From Bacterioplanoides sp965200585 (GTDB taxonomy: Bacteria; Pseudomonadota; Gammaproteobacteria; Pseudomonadales; Oceanobacteraceae), in NCBI RefSeq assembly GCF_965200585.1, contig NZ_OZ241361.1: a stretch of 64,000 nucleotides of DNA; one strand, given 5' to 3'. Shown one piece after another: positions 43,032-52,893 of this stretch. The position numbers and the translations under genes were made by a program. The first letter of the stretch is position 1. Each line of letters opens with the position of its first letter. Below the pieces are notes generated by a model. It was not told the DNA's origin. It searched no databases and worked only from the letters and a program-made list of their open reading frames with translations.

Positions 43032-45284
43032 TCAGTGCTGGCGGTATTTTTCTTCAATCTGATCAGCCGGTACCGGCTTGCTGAAATAGAAGCCCTGAAT
43101 CTCTTCAACACCTAAACGGGTCAGAATGCCCAGTTGCTCTTCGGTTTCCACCCCTTCGGCCACCACCGTCAGATTCATATTGTGGGCCAGATCGACAATG
43201 GTTTTCGCCAGGGTTTCGTCAGCCGGATTGTTTTCAATATTCATCACAAAGGCGCGGTCGATTTTTAATTTATCAATCGGGAAATCTTTCAGATAACTGA
43301 GTGATGAATAGCCAGTACCAAAATCATCAATGGATAATTTAAAGCCCATTGCTTTCAGTTTATGCATAGTTTCGATGCTGCTCTGAATATCATTCATCAG
43401 CAAGCTTTCAGTAATTTCCAGCTCAATCATGCCCGGCTCAATTGCGTAATGATGTAAACATTCAGACATCATCTGCACAAAGTCCGGATGACGGAACTGG
43501 CGCGCGGATAAGTTAATGGCAATATTAACCGGCTCATCATCCGCCCAGCTCTCAAACTGGCGGCAGGCTTCGTGAATGACCCATTCGCCAATCATTACAA
43601 TCAGGCCACTTTGCTCAGCCACCGGAATAAATTCCCCCGGAGATACCATGCTGCCATCACGACGCCGCCAGCGAATTAATGCTTCAACACCGGATAAACA
43701 ATGCCCTTGAGCAGAAATTTTAGGCTGATAAAACAACACCAGCTCTTCGTTATCAATAGCGTGTCGCAAATTGCGTTCAATCTCAATCCAGGCTTGCTCC
43801 ACCGCATGAATGCTCTGGTTGTAACATAACAAGCCATCGCCGCCATCACGCTTCACCCGACTCAGTGCGGCATCGGCATTGGATAATAACTCGGCGGCTG
43901 AGCTGGCCTGCTCCGGATAATGACTTAAGCCAATACTGATGGAGATATGAAATTCTTTACTGTCAATGCACAACGGCATTTTCATTTCTTCGAGCAGCTC
44001 ATACGCCAGATTTTCGGCAAAGTTATGATCCGGAAAGTCTTCCAGCAGCAGGGCAAATTTACTGGAATCCAGTCGAAAATTTCGATTTTTAAAACTGCGA
44101 CTGCTGAAGTTTTTTACGATGCGGTCAAGGTTTTCGGCAACGTGTTTGAGTAATTTATCCGCGATCTGATAACCCGCACTGGCAACCACCTGATCAAAAC
44201 GATCAACACTCAGAAGAATGACAGAAAATGGTTTTTTATCTTTTCGTTCAACCAGCTTCGTCACCGCTTCATTAAAGAAGCGCCGGTTAGGCAAATCCGT
44301 TAATAAATCGTGATAAGCCTGATGCTGCAATGATTTATTGGCTTCGACCTGAGCAGTAATATCTTCAATAAACAAATGGCAGGTTCTTAAATCACGCAAT
44401 AAAGATAAAGAATACTCCAGTGTGGCGTTATCTTTTCCACGGGCCACCCATTGCGAGTAATCGTCCTGACTGCTTTGTAAGGTCAGTAAAATCTGATCAA
44501 AATCATCCGGCAATAAACTTTCCGGACGTCCGGAGCGATTATTCAGCCGCTCCATCAGCTCATAACAAGCCGGATTGGTGTAATTCAGTTCACCATTCCA
44601 GTCAAAGCTCATAATGGGGTTCGGACTGCGCTCAGCAAACATGGCTAAGCGGCGACGATTGGCAGTCTCACGAATGTAGCTATTAAAGAAATAACCCACA
44701 AAGCCAGCTACCACCAGGATCAGTACCGCAAAGGCAATGACCTGAGTGCTGCTTCTGGCAGTGGTGCGTTGCGTCATTTCAGCTGTTTCCAGGGCATCCT
44801 GATGGATACGCTCGACCAGCATATCCAGTATCGGAAAAATCCGCCTCCCGGTTTTACTGACTTCCTGCAATAACTCACGGGCCAGATCCCAGTCGACCCG
44901 ATCTGCCCGAAACAACAAGTCAAGCTGGCTGGTATAGGCTTTGACCATACCCTCTTCTTTACGCAGATCTTCCAGCGGCTCCCAGTCTGGGAATGCAGCC
45001 GTAATCTGCTCCAGATCCGAGCGGATACGAGCTTCATTACCGCTGAGTAAATCGGCAAATTTATCCGAGTCCGTGGTGGCATAGTATTCGTACAACAGAC
45101 GCTCGTGCTCAACAATCGCCAGGTACAGGTCATTAATGCCCTGCAAACGTGGTAGTTTTTCTTCTGCCAGCTGAGTGGTTGTATCACTGACATGTCGACC
45201 AGAGATCACAATAGAAGCGGAAATGGCCAACGCCAGAACCAGTACAAACAGATACACCAGCAGGATTTGAATTCGAGGCTGCAC
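43032..45284 (-). CDS. Membrane sensor with PAS, degenerate GGDEF and intact EAL domains
   Basis: About 750 residues. Two membrane helices (residues of about 8-30 and 185-208) flank a periplasmic four-helix sensor. Then come a PAS domain (MFAERSPNPIMSF...), a GGDEF domain and an EAL domain. The GGDEF signature is replaced by DSSKF (RLDSSKFALLL), so cyclase activity is lost. The EAL domain keeps VEALIRWRR, LEITESLLM, IDDFGTGYSSLSYL and VAEGVETEEQ, so it should hydrolyse c-di-GMP. I chose GTG at 45284 (GGAG six bases upstream) over the TTG two codons before. Confidence 0.93.
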   Translation of the reverse strand: MQPRIQILLVYLFVLVLALAISASIVISGRHVSDTTTQLAEEKLPRLQGINDLYLAIVEHERLLYEYYATTDSDKFADLLSGNEARIRSDLEQITAAFPDWEPLEDLRKEEGMVKAYTSQLDLLFRADRVDWDLARELLQEVSKTGRRIFPILDMLVERIHQDALETAEMTQRTTARSSTQVIAFAVLILVVAGFVGYFFNSYIRETANRRRLAMFAERSPNPIMSFDWNGELNYTNPACYELMERLNNRSGRPESLLPDDFDQILLTLQSSQDDYSQWVARGKDNATLEYSLSLLRDLRTCHLFIEDITAQVEANKSLQHQAYHDLLTDLPNRRFFNEAVTKLVERKDKKPFSVILLSVDRFDQVVASAGYQIADKLLKHVAENLDRIVKNFSSRSFKNRNFRLDSSKFALLLEDFPDHNFAENLAYELLEEMKMPLCIDSKEFHISISIGLSHYPEQASSAAELLSNADAALSRVKRDGGDGLLCYNQSIHAVEQAWIEIERNLRHAIDNEELVLFYQPKISAQGHCLSGVEALIRWRRRDGSMVSPGEFIPVAEQSGLIVMIGEWVIHEACRQFESWADDEPVNIAINLSARQFRHPDFVQMMSECLHHYAIEPGMIELEITESLLMNDIQSSIETMHKLKAMGFKLSIDDFGTGYSSLSYLKDFPIDKLKIDRAFVMNIENNPADETLAKTIVDLAHNMNLTVVAEGVETEEQLGILTRLGVEEIQGFYFSKPVPADQIEEKYRQH

Positions 45285-45469
45285 AAACAACTCCAGAGCG
45301 CCGCAGTTCGGGAATATGAGATCAGTCTAGTTCATTTACCAGAAAGCGCCGGAACTGATGATAATAAAGTAAAGACAGTCTTTGATTTCAAACACCTGTT
45401 TGAAATCTACGCCCCGCTCTGCCATGATCTCCATCATTCAACGCTAAACACAGATAAAGAGAACACGTT

Positions 45470-46225
45470 ATGTATCAGGATATTGAATACAGCCTGGAAA
45501 ATGGCATCGCTTTAATCACGCTGAACCGCCCCAAGGTTCTGAACGCAATTCGTATCCAAACCTACAAAGACATCATTGCTGCCCTGAATACCTGCGAGCA
45601 GGATGACGATGTCAAAGTCGTCGTTATGACTGGTGCAGATGGTAAATTCACGGCGGGTAACGATTTACGTGATTTGTTACCAGAAGGTGATCAGGCGGGT
45701 GTCAGCGAAGGTGTGGCGAATATTTTTGCAGCCTTAACGGCACTGAGCAAGCCTCTGATTCTGGCTCAGGAAGGGGTTGCTGTTGGTATTGGTGCTAACC
45801 TGCTGTTACATGCTGATCTGGCTTATGCTGGTAACAGCATCCGCTACAGCCTGCCGTTCGCCAAAATTGGTGTGGCATCTGAAGGTGGCTCTTCGGTCTT
45901 ACTGAAAGAAGCCATTGGTGCTAAAAACGCTGCTGATCTGCTGCTGACCGGCCGTTTCTTCAGCGCGGAAGAAGCCGAGAAGTGGGGTCTGATTAACGCC
46001 GCCGTAGAAGACGGCAGCGCTCTGGAACACGCCATGAAAGCCGCTAACGCCTTACTGAAGAACTCAGAAGGCTCCATGCGTGCAATCAAACAACTGGGGA
46101 AATCCGAAGGCCACAGTGAGCGCGTTGCCAAAATGGTGAAAGCAGAAATGGACGAGTTCTACGACTTACTGCAAACCGAAGACACTCAGGCACGTATTAA
46201 CCGCGTATTAAGCGGCGGAAAATAA
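45470..46225 (+). CDS. Enoyl-CoA hydratase/isomerase
   Basis: 251 residues, crotonase fold. ITLNRPKVLNAIRIQTY opens it. The oxyanion-hole regions are ADGKFTAGNDLRDLLP and AVGIGANLLLHADLAYA, and FAKIGVASEGGSSVLL follows. The catalytic Glu of classical hydratases is not clearly placed; the Asp/Glu pattern is closer to delta3-delta2 isomerases. It is a single gene with its own terminator. Confidence 0.9.
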   Translation: MYQDIEYSLENGIALITLNRPKVLNAIRIQTYKDIIAALNTCEQDDDVKVVVMTGADGKFTAGNDLRDLLPEGDQAGVSEGVANIFAALTALSKPLILAQEGVAVGIGANLLLHADLAYAGNSIRYSLPFAKIGVASEGGSSVLLKEAIGAKNAADLLLTGRFFSAEEAEKWGLINAAVEDGSALEHAMKAANALLKNSEGSMRAIKQLGKSEGHSERVAKMVKAEMDEFYDLLQTEDTQARINRVLSGGK

Positions 46226-46245
46226 TTACTTCTTCTTTGAGTCTT

Positions 46246-46272
46246 AAAAAGCGCCAATCGGCGCTTTTTTTT
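46246..46272 (+). terminator. Rho-independent terminator after the enoyl-CoA hydratase gene
   Basis: AAAAAGCGCC pairs with GGCGCTTTTT across an AATC loop, then extra T residues. Confidence 0.9.
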
Positions 46273-46396
46273 GTGCCTTCTGATCCATAACCTCAGACTG
46301 ACCTCTTTGCATAACATTGCCAAATCTTAACGTTAATTCACTTTTTTCTGATCAACATGCGGGGTAGTCTGAATTGGCAGTTACGGAGGAACAGAC

Positions 46397-46738
46397 ATGC
46401 AAATTGAAATTCAATCACGCAATATCCCCCTCACAAAAGAACTACGTTCGCTGTTAAAAAAACGGGTGGAATTTGCGTTTAACCGCTTTCATCACCGGAT
46501 CCAGAAGATCCGCGTCAGACTGGACGACATTAATGGCCCTAAGGGCGGCATTGATAAAGACTGTCAGTTTTATCTTACCCTTCCTGATCAACCGGATGTG
46601 GTGGTTCGCAGCCAGGCCAGCGAAATAGAGGCGGCAATCAGTAAAACCGCCAGTCGCTCTGCATCAGCGTTATCACGTAAGTTCAGCAAACGACATTATA
46701 AACGAGACCATCAACACTCCCCGGTCCTGGAGGCCTGA
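46397..46738 (+). CDS. HPF/RaiA-family ribosome-associated protein
   Basis: 113 residues. The N-terminal strand (MQIEIQSRNIPLTKELRSLLKKRVEFAFNRF) and the strand KIRVRLDDINGPKGG fit the sigma-54-modulation/HPF fold that binds the 30S subunit. It is basic, and its C-terminal tail KFSKRHYKRDHQH replaces the long-form HPF dimer domain. It is probably a ribosome hibernation or stress factor. The ribosome site ACGGAGGAACAG is strong. Confidence 0.85.
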   Translation: MQIEIQSRNIPLTKELRSLLKKRVEFAFNRFHHRIQKIRVRLDDINGPKGGIDKDCQFYLTLPDQPDVVVRSQASEIEAAISKTASRSASALSRKFSKRHYKRDHQHSPVLEA

Positions 46739-46834
46739 ACCTGAAAGCCGGAGCTTTTCTTATTTTATAAAGACACTTTCAAATTTATCACGGCGGTATA
46801 TGATGAAAACTCATAAAGCCGCCGAATTGACCTC

Positions 46835-47875
46835 ATGACGCTACTGTTTATTTATCTGGCCATTGCCATTGGCGTTTCTTTTTTATGCTCCATTCTGGAA
46901 GCGGTGTTACTGTCGATCACACCCAGTTTCGCCGAAAACGTTCAGTCCAACAGTTCTCAGCATGGTGTCAAAATCGCCAAGGTTCGTGACAATCTCGATG
47001 AATCCTTATCCAGCATTCTGATTCTGAATACCTTTGCACATACGATGGGTGCTGCGGGTGTGGGTTCACAGGCGTTACAAGTGTTTGGTGCCGAATGGGA
47101 AACGGCCATTGCGTTTGTATTAACGCTGGCTATTTTGTATTTTTCAGAAATTATTCCTAAAACTCTTGGCGCTACCTTCTGGCGTCAGCTGGCCGTACCT
47201 TCAGCGTATGTCATTATCTGGCTGGTACGCCTTGTTTATCCGCTGGTGTGGCTAGCAACCCGCCTGACACGTTTATTTAATGCCAGTAAAGAAAATGAAA
47301 TTACCCGCGAAGAAATTATTGCTTTGGCATCACTAAGTCATAAAGACGGCAATTTGTTTTCTCAGGAAAATGAATATTTATCCAATTTATTCAGCCTGCG
47401 GGAGATCAAAACCGAAGCTATTCTGACGCCACGCAGTGTGGTGCATATGCTGCCAGCCAATATGACCATCACTCAGGCTTTAGATGAACCGGACGCTCAG
47501 CCATTTACCCGCATTCCGGTTTATAACACCAATGTCGATGATGTGATTGGTAAAGTATTACGGGCGGAGCTGTATAAAGCAGAACGTCAGGGACAAGGTG
47601 ATCAACCACTAAGCAGTGTGTTAAACCCAATTGTCCATGTCTCAGAAAAGATGTCGGTACAAAGTTTATTGGATGCCTTTATCAAACAGCAAAAACACCT
47701 GTTTCTGGTCACCGATGAATTTGGCCAGACAGCCGGAGTTGTGTCGCTGGAAGACGCCATTGAAACTTTGTTAGGGCGTGAAATTGTTGATGAAACTGAC
47801 GAAGTGGAAGACCTTCAGGCACTGGCCCGGTCGAAATACCGCAACCGGTTAAGAAAAGCAAAGAGCAATAAGTAA
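46835..47875 (+). CDS. CNNM/DUF21-CBS membrane protein (CorC/HlyC-like)
   Basis: 346 residues. The N-terminal DUF21 transmembrane domain, with about four helices, includes LCSILEAVLLSITPS and YFSEIIPKTLGATFW. A CBS pair follows at about 190-330 (ILTPRSVVHMLPA, PFTRIPVYNTNVDDVIGKVLR, LFLVTDEFGQTAGVVSLEDAIETLLGREIVDE). The family exports or senses Mg2+/Co2+. There is no C-terminal CorC transporter-associated domain. Confidence 0.92.
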   Translation: MTLLFIYLAIAIGVSFLCSILEAVLLSITPSFAENVQSNSSQHGVKIAKVRDNLDESLSSILILNTFAHTMGAAGVGSQALQVFGAEWETAIAFVLTLAILYFSEIIPKTLGATFWRQLAVPSAYVIIWLVRLVYPLVWLATRLTRLFNASKENEITREEIIALASLSHKDGNLFSQENEYLSNLFSLREIKTEAILTPRSVVHMLPANMTITQALDEPDAQPFTRIPVYNTNVDDVIGKVLRAELYKAERQGQGDQPLSSVLNPIVHVSEKMSVQSLLDAFIKQQKHLFLVTDEFGQTAGVVSLEDAIETLLGREIVDETDEVEDLQALARSKYRNRLRKAKSNK

Positions 47876-47947
47876 GATAACACGCCGACTGTTCTCATTA
47901 TATGTAGTCATCCAGATCAGCGTGAAAGGTTCGAAAATAATCGTTAT

Positions 47948-48352
47948 TTATTTCAATACCAAAACTTTTACCTGAGAAGGGGTAATCGTTGCGCCAATTG
48001 CGTTCATACTATTACCATTTTGCCCAGTCATACTTGTTAATCGCGCAGCAGGTTTACCTCCCATCATAGTTGCCGTACTCCCCATCAGGTATTTAGTTGG
48101 CCCCATGATCATCTTAGACATAACCCCACCAGCAACCCCAGGCTGATCACCATTGCTTAACGCAATTTTGGTTCCCAGATTATGAGCCGGCCCCCCGGAT
48201 ATTAATACTTTCATGGCAGTCGTTGGTGGAATTGCCATCATACACATGGAAATATTTGGATAAGGGATTGGCACAATAGCCGGACCAACAGGTGTTAAAC
48301 ACACATCCGGAATCGCATTATTCATCCCACCCACAGAGCAGTTAGCAAACAT
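47948..48352 (-). CDS. PAAR-like (DUF4150) type VI spike-tip protein
   Basis: 134 residues. MFANCSVGGMNNAIPDVCLTP opens the DUF4150 domain, followed by PIPYPNISMCMMAIP, VLISGGPAHNLGTKIALSNGDQPG and YLMGSTATMMGGKPAARLTSMTGQN, the GG-rich pattern of PAAR tips. No toxin domain follows, so it is an adaptor or sharpening tip, not an effector. It is the last gene of the T6SS operon. Confidence 0.88.
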   Translation of the reverse strand: MFANCSVGGMNNAIPDVCLTPVGPAIVPIPYPNISMCMMAIPPTTAMKVLISGGPAHNLGTKIALSNGDQPGVAGGVMSKMIMGPTKYLMGSTATMMGGKPAARLTSMTGQNGNSMNAIGATITPSQVKVLVLK

Positions 48353-48381
48353 TCGTAAACTCCTTATCGCTGAATATATGA

Positions 48382-48993
48382 TTAACCCATATGAATGCGG
48401 TCGCCGTTAATTTTGACATCTTTTTCTGCAGAAATATCCGCCTGCTTTGAACGCTGCAGAAACAGGCCTTTAACATTTTGCATCAGATCCTGTGCACGCA
48501 CCTGCTCCAGCCGCTCAATAACACGAATACTGTCACGCATCCGAGCCATCATTTTGCCAACCATCGACTCAGCTTGTTCAGCATACAAACCAGCCTGCTC
48601 GGTATGGACCGAAATAGACTTGCCCTGCAGCTGAGTTTCCAGAGCAGATATCTGAGTATGAGTATTCACTAATTCAAGGCGATCAGAGTGAATGCTAACG
48701 GCTTCTGGTGTCGCGATACGAACCCCAGTCTCGGATTCAATCTCAGCAACTGCTCCGGCTTCACGACGCAATACCGTCAAAATATAATTCTGCCCGTCTG
48801 GCGAACGTATAAAGCTGACCCAGTCGCCTACCACAGGGCGGAAAGTACAAGAAAATGCTTTAAGAGCCATCACAGCCCCAGCGTTATGCTGATGCACAAC
48901 ATAGCCGTGCTCCGTTACCGCCTGGATGTTACCAAACAGCAAATTCTGTTGTGGCATACTTTGCAATAATGGGGAAACATCAGTTTGGTTCAT
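48382..48993 (-). CDS. DUF3540 protein of the type VI module
   Basis: 203 residues. VGDWVSFIRSPDGQNYILTVLRRE and a C-terminal region with AQDLMQNVKGLFLQRSKQADISAEKDVKINGDRIHMG fit DUF3540. These are beta-strand-rich proteins found only next to DUF2169 and DUF4150 genes of type VI clusters. Its short C-terminal beta helix recalls the VgrG/gp5 needle, so it may help load or cap the spike. Its role is inferred from location. Confidence 0.85.
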   Translation of the reverse strand: MNQTDVSPLLQSMPQQNLLFGNIQAVTEHGYVVHQHNAGAVMALKAFSCTFRPVVGDWVSFIRSPDGQNYILTVLRREAGAVAEIESETGVRIATPEAVSIHSDRLELVNTHTQISALETQLQGKSISVHTEQAGLYAEQAESMVGKMMARMRDSIRVIERLEQVRAQDLMQNVKGLFLQRSKQADISAEKDVKINGDRIHMG

Positions 48994-49019
48994 ATACTTA
49001 CTCCTTCACAGCATCCGGG

Positions 49020-50099
49020 TTAGTGAGCAACCGGAGCCGGTTTCCATAAATCGGCTTGTTCACGCTTCTTATCAGTAGGCAAAGCCTGAGATTTGCTACT
49101 ACCAGACCAAATTGCGCCATCATCAATTACCGCATGCAGGTTGGTTCGCAACAAGGTGGCATCTGATAAGTCGGTATAACTTAAAACTGCCTTTGATAAA
49201 TCGGCATAACTCAAATTGCATTGTTTGAGCTGAGTATTTTGCATCATGGTTTCGCTGGCTTGTAATTGGACCATCTCGCTACCAGTAAAATCACAGGCCG
49301 ATAGATTCGCCAGCTGAACACTCGCCTGACTGAAGTTAGCTTTACGTAGCTGACTTCCGACCAGGTTGGCCTGATAAAACTGACAGCCAATAGCAGTAAC
49401 ATGATCAAAGCAGCTTTGCTGTAGTTGAGCGTCAACAAAAAACGCTTGGGTCAGATCAGAATTACTGAAGTTGCAGCGATTTAACACCGCTGAGCGAAAC
49501 TGCACCATCACCATCGACATATCTGAGAAGTCCTGACCGCTCAGATCTGGCTTTTCAAATAGTGTCTGCTGCATCCTGGCATGGCGAAAGCTGCTGCCTT
49601 CAAGTTCACACTCAATGAAGCCGGTACGCTCCAGTTCTGATTCAATAAATGTTGTTCGGTTTAACTGACACTGATTAAATACCGCAAAAGGTAAAGTACA
49701 ACGATTAAAGTCACTGTCATTAAACAAGCCATTTACGAAATTGCAATCGGCCATTACGGAGTCAGAAAAGCAGCTTTGCTTCATATCACATTCGATAAAA
49801 TTAACATTCTCGAAATGCCCGCCAGAAAAGTCGGCCCGGGTAAATAAACACTGGCTGAAGTTGCATTCTTTCACCGTCGACTTACTGAAGCTGCAATCAA
49901 TAAATTGACACTGAATAAAATTCGATTGTTCGAAAACAGCTTGATCAAAATGACAGGTCTGAAAAACACAGTCCGAAAAAATACCTCCACCAATATAACC
50001 AGAGGTCAGATCAGCCTGATGAAACTCGTCCTGATCAAATACATGTCCGGCCTGGATCTTATCGGCTAATTGCTCAGCATTGAGCATTACAACGGCCAT
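49020..50099 (-). CDS. Pentapeptide-repeat protein of the type VI module
   Basis: 359 residues, nearly all A(D/N)LXX-type pentapeptide repeats (DLTSGYIGG, CHFDQAVFEQSNFIQCQF, NLHAVIDDGAIWS). They would fold as a right-handed quadrilateral beta helix of about 60 coils. It begins inside the end of the larger upstream gene (13-bp overlap), so the two are coupled. It carries no catalytic motif and could be a cargo scaffold or effector carrier; this is inference. Confidence 0.88.
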   Translation of the reverse strand: MAVVMLNAEQLADKIQAGHVFDQDEFHQADLTSGYIGGGIFSDCVFQTCHFDQAVFEQSNFIQCQFIDCSFSKSTVKECNFSQCLFTRADFSGGHFENVNFIECDMKQSCFSDSVMADCNFVNGLFNDSDFNRCTLPFAVFNQCQLNRTTFIESELERTGFIECELEGSSFRHARMQQTLFEKPDLSGQDFSDMSMVMVQFRSAVLNRCNFSNSDLTQAFFVDAQLQQSCFDHVTAIGCQFYQANLVGSQLRKANFSQASVQLANLSACDFTGSEMVQLQASETMMQNTQLKQCNLSYADLSKAVLSYTDLSDATLLRTNLHAVIDDGAIWSGSSKSQALPTDKKREQADLWKPAPVAH

Positions 50100-52876
50100 G
50101 ATGAAGGTCTCCAGTCTTCAAGTTTTGAGGCATCCATATTGGAACCTGAAAAGTCAGTTTTACCAACAACCGCGGCCATAAATTCAGTTGCATAACAATT
50201 ACTATTACGAATAGAGGCTTGCTGCAGATCAGATTGCATCAAATTGGCCTCCATCAGATTACAGTTACTCAATTGCGCATTAACAAAACAGGTCGCAACA
50301 CACTGGCTTTCACGTAAATCAGCTGCATTAAAAATAGCCTTATCTGCTTTAGCCCCACTCAGATCAGCATAGCGTAAATTAGCTTCAGAAAAATCTGAAG
50401 AAACAATGCTCGCTTGACGCAAATTACTGTTTTCGAGTTCCGCCTTAACAAAGGAACTATGATCCAGACAGGTCTCCATCATGAAGCGTGCATTGGTAAG
50501 AATAGCGGCTGAAAAGTTACCACCCTGTGCATTGCATTCAATAAAGTTAGCTGCACTGCAATCTGATTGAGAAAAATCAGTATCAATTAAGTCACAATTC
50601 ATAAAGGTGGCCGATACTAAGGAGCTACCAGACAAACAAGCCTGACTAAAATCTGCATTAATAAATGTTGGTTGATCGAATTGTGTATTGGTTAAGTTGC
50701 ATCCTTTAAAAGTGACATCCAATGAATTCATAACCGTCAAGCAAGTATTACTCAAATCCGCTTCCGTAAAATCAGCACCACTGTACTCACATTCATTGAG
50801 CTGAGCGTTATTTAAGCGAGCTTTGTTAAAATCGGATGCACCAATTGTTGCTGCGCTCAGGTTTGCCAAGCTCAGGTCGCTGTTAATAAAGCTGCAACGA
50901 ACCGCAATACTACCGGATAAGTCAGCGCTGCGAAGGTTACACTCATCAAAGACGCACTGCTCCAGAAAACATTGGCTCAGATCAATACCACGTAAATCTC
51001 TGCCACTGAAGTTTAATCCAGCATAATCTTGCCCCCGGTGTGACAGCCCGGCCTCAACACGGCGCTCAAACTCCTGCATTTGTTGCTGGATATCTAACAC
51101 AGGACGACCAAACCCCATGCTATGTGCCCCTAAACGATAAGCTTCCCGCAACTGCTCAGCACTTTGAAATAGCTTCTGCTCAATATCATCCAGATCCAGC
51201 GTCGGCATATCCGGCAACATCATGCCTGTTGAGCGTGCACGTTCTTGCTGATTATTGATCGCCTGCTGAGCATCGCGCAGCTGTTTTAACATCTGCTCCG
51301 GGTGCTGTGGCCGTGGTAATTGCGGCGGCAGGTCAATATTAGTCAGCGCTTCCTGCAAGGCTTTCTGAACCTGAGGCGAGTCTGCCAACTCATCAATCTG
51401 GTCTTGTAAGGTTTTTTTCGCTGAGTTCTTTTGAAATTGTGCGTATTCTTCACTCAGAGCTGAGAGTTCATCAAACGCTCTGAAGTCGATTTTCTGCAAA
51501 TCGACTTTGCCATTAGCATCGCTGGCACCAGGAATTAATTTCTCCAGCACAGCGTCAAATTTTAATTGCCATTCATCTTTTTCTGAGCCAGACATAGAGC
51601 GCTGAATGTGTTGCTCAAGTGCAGTTGTATCCATACCTTTGTCTTTGAAAGACTGCAACATACCAGCCAACTGCTGTTCGACACCAGCACGCGCTTCTGC
51701 TTCTTCACGCAGTGCACGGTTTTTCATATTCTCGGCAATTAATTGTGGCGGCTCTTCTTTTGCTTGAGTCAGACGAGCCAGTGAGCAGGGAATGCCATCG
51801 GGAATCAGATCCTTAGTCGTTAATGAGTATTGCAAACTAAAATCAGGATGTGTCCTGCCTACCAGAGAATTCTGATAATGCTCAGTCGCTCTTGGTTCTT
51901 GTGATCTGGATTCATAAGCACTCAGCAAATATTGTAAGTGTTCGCCATCCATTGTCTCTGAAGGCACTGATCCCCGGTAAACAAGTGCACCAATCCCTCG
52001 ATTCGGATAGAACACCACCGTGTCCAGCCTCATCGGAACTTCCTGTAAATCAGACACTTGAATGTCTTCTGGTTTTAACCCTTTTGCGACTACAAAATTA
52101 CGCACACGAAACTCGGGTAAAGCCCCCTGAATCTGTGGAGCATCGGCATTCATGTTGGTTAGCTGGAACGCCTCACCACCCGTCAGATAATGATCAAACC
52201 GTTGATCCTCACTACCACAATAGAATGCTTTAAAATTAAAATCAGCAGGAAACCCCGGAAAAGCATCACGCTTCCAGGCATCATCATAAGTCCCCAGATA
52301 CTGACTTCGCTGTGGCCAGTCAAACGGTACTGCTGCAAAAGACTGTGGTTTGATCATTTGCCTTTTAGCCGTCATCCGTTGGCCGGTTGACTCCAGATTA
52401 GGTAACGAAACTAACTTTTCACCGAGTTCTGTCGCCTCTTCGATCCGACCCTTCCCCAGTGGATTTTCATTTACATCTGGGCCACCAAATGCTTTATGCC
52501 AGGTTAATGGCATACTGCTAAATGGCACAGGTTCAGTGGCACCAGTGATACCCCCCAGCCAATAGCGATCGCCTATAACCTGCAATGCTTTGGTTCGTCC
52601 GGCCAGTTTTACAGTGCATTCCATCGCTGTGACAGGAATCGCTGCTGGTGCCTTAGCTTCACCAACAACCAGAAATTCACTGCTTAGTTTAGGATACATC
52701 TCATCATTAAATTCAAGCGCCTGCTCTTTTAAAGTTTCATAAGCCTGACTGCCTGTTAATGGCTCACCATCTTGAAGTGAAAAAAATAACTTGCTGCTTA
52801 AAACAACATAATACTTCCCATCTACCATCAAAGTACGATAAGCAGATTCCAGATCGAATGGTTGAATGACCTCCAC
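50087..52876 (-). CDS. DUF2169 adaptor domain fused to pentapeptide repeats
   Basis: 929 residues. Residues of about 10-310 form a DUF2169 domain (PLTWHKAFGGPDVNENPLGKG, PFDWPQRSQYLG, VVFYPNRGIGALVYRG). DUF2169 proteins are adaptor chaperones that load T6SS effectors onto the spike. A charged coiled-coil region follows at about 370-610. Residues of about 625-920 are pentapeptide repeats (DYAGLNFSGRDLRGIDLS onward). It is 17 bp after tssG and coupled to the second repeat protein. Confidence 0.88.
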   Translation of the reverse strand: MEVIQPFDLESAYRTLMVDGKYYVVLSSKLFFSLQDGEPLTGSQAYETLKEQALEFNDEMYPKLSSEFLVVGEAKAPAAIPVTAMECTVKLAGRTKALQVIGDRYWLGGITGATEPVPFSSMPLTWHKAFGGPDVNENPLGKGRIEEATELGEKLVSLPNLESTGQRMTAKRQMIKPQSFAAVPFDWPQRSQYLGTYDDAWKRDAFPGFPADFNFKAFYCGSEDQRFDHYLTGGEAFQLTNMNADAPQIQGALPEFRVRNFVVAKGLKPEDIQVSDLQEVPMRLDTVVFYPNRGIGALVYRGSVPSETMDGEHLQYLLSAYESRSQEPRATEHYQNSLVGRTHPDFSLQYSLTTKDLIPDGIPCSLARLTQAKEEPPQLIAENMKNRALREEAEARAGVEQQLAGMLQSFKDKGMDTTALEQHIQRSMSGSEKDEWQLKFDAVLEKLIPGASDANGKVDLQKIDFRAFDELSALSEEYAQFQKNSAKKTLQDQIDELADSPQVQKALQEALTNIDLPPQLPRPQHPEQMLKQLRDAQQAINNQQERARSTGMMLPDMPTLDLDDIEQKLFQSAEQLREAYRLGAHSMGFGRPVLDIQQQMQEFERRVEAGLSHRGQDYAGLNFSGRDLRGIDLSQCFLEQCVFDECNLRSADLSGSIAVRCSFINSDLSLANLSAATIGASDFNKARLNNAQLNECEYSGADFTEADLSNTCLTVMNSLDVTFKGCNLTNTQFDQPTFINADFSQACLSGSSLVSATFMNCDLIDTDFSQSDCSAANFIECNAQGGNFSAAILTNARFMMETCLDHSSFVKAELENSNLRQASIVSSDFSEANLRYADLSGAKADKAIFNAADLRESQCVATCFVNAQLSNCNLMEANLMQSDLQQASIRNSNCYATEFMAAVVGKTDFSGSNMDASKLEDWRPSSWPL

Positions 52877-52893
52877 TTTAAACCTCTACTCCA

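Noticed and set aside
49020..52876. Quinolone-resistance (Qnr-like) role for the pentapeptide-repeat proteins
   Set aside because: The genes are coupled to T6SS genes and one carries DUF2169; length and context do not fit gyrase-protecting Qnr proteins.
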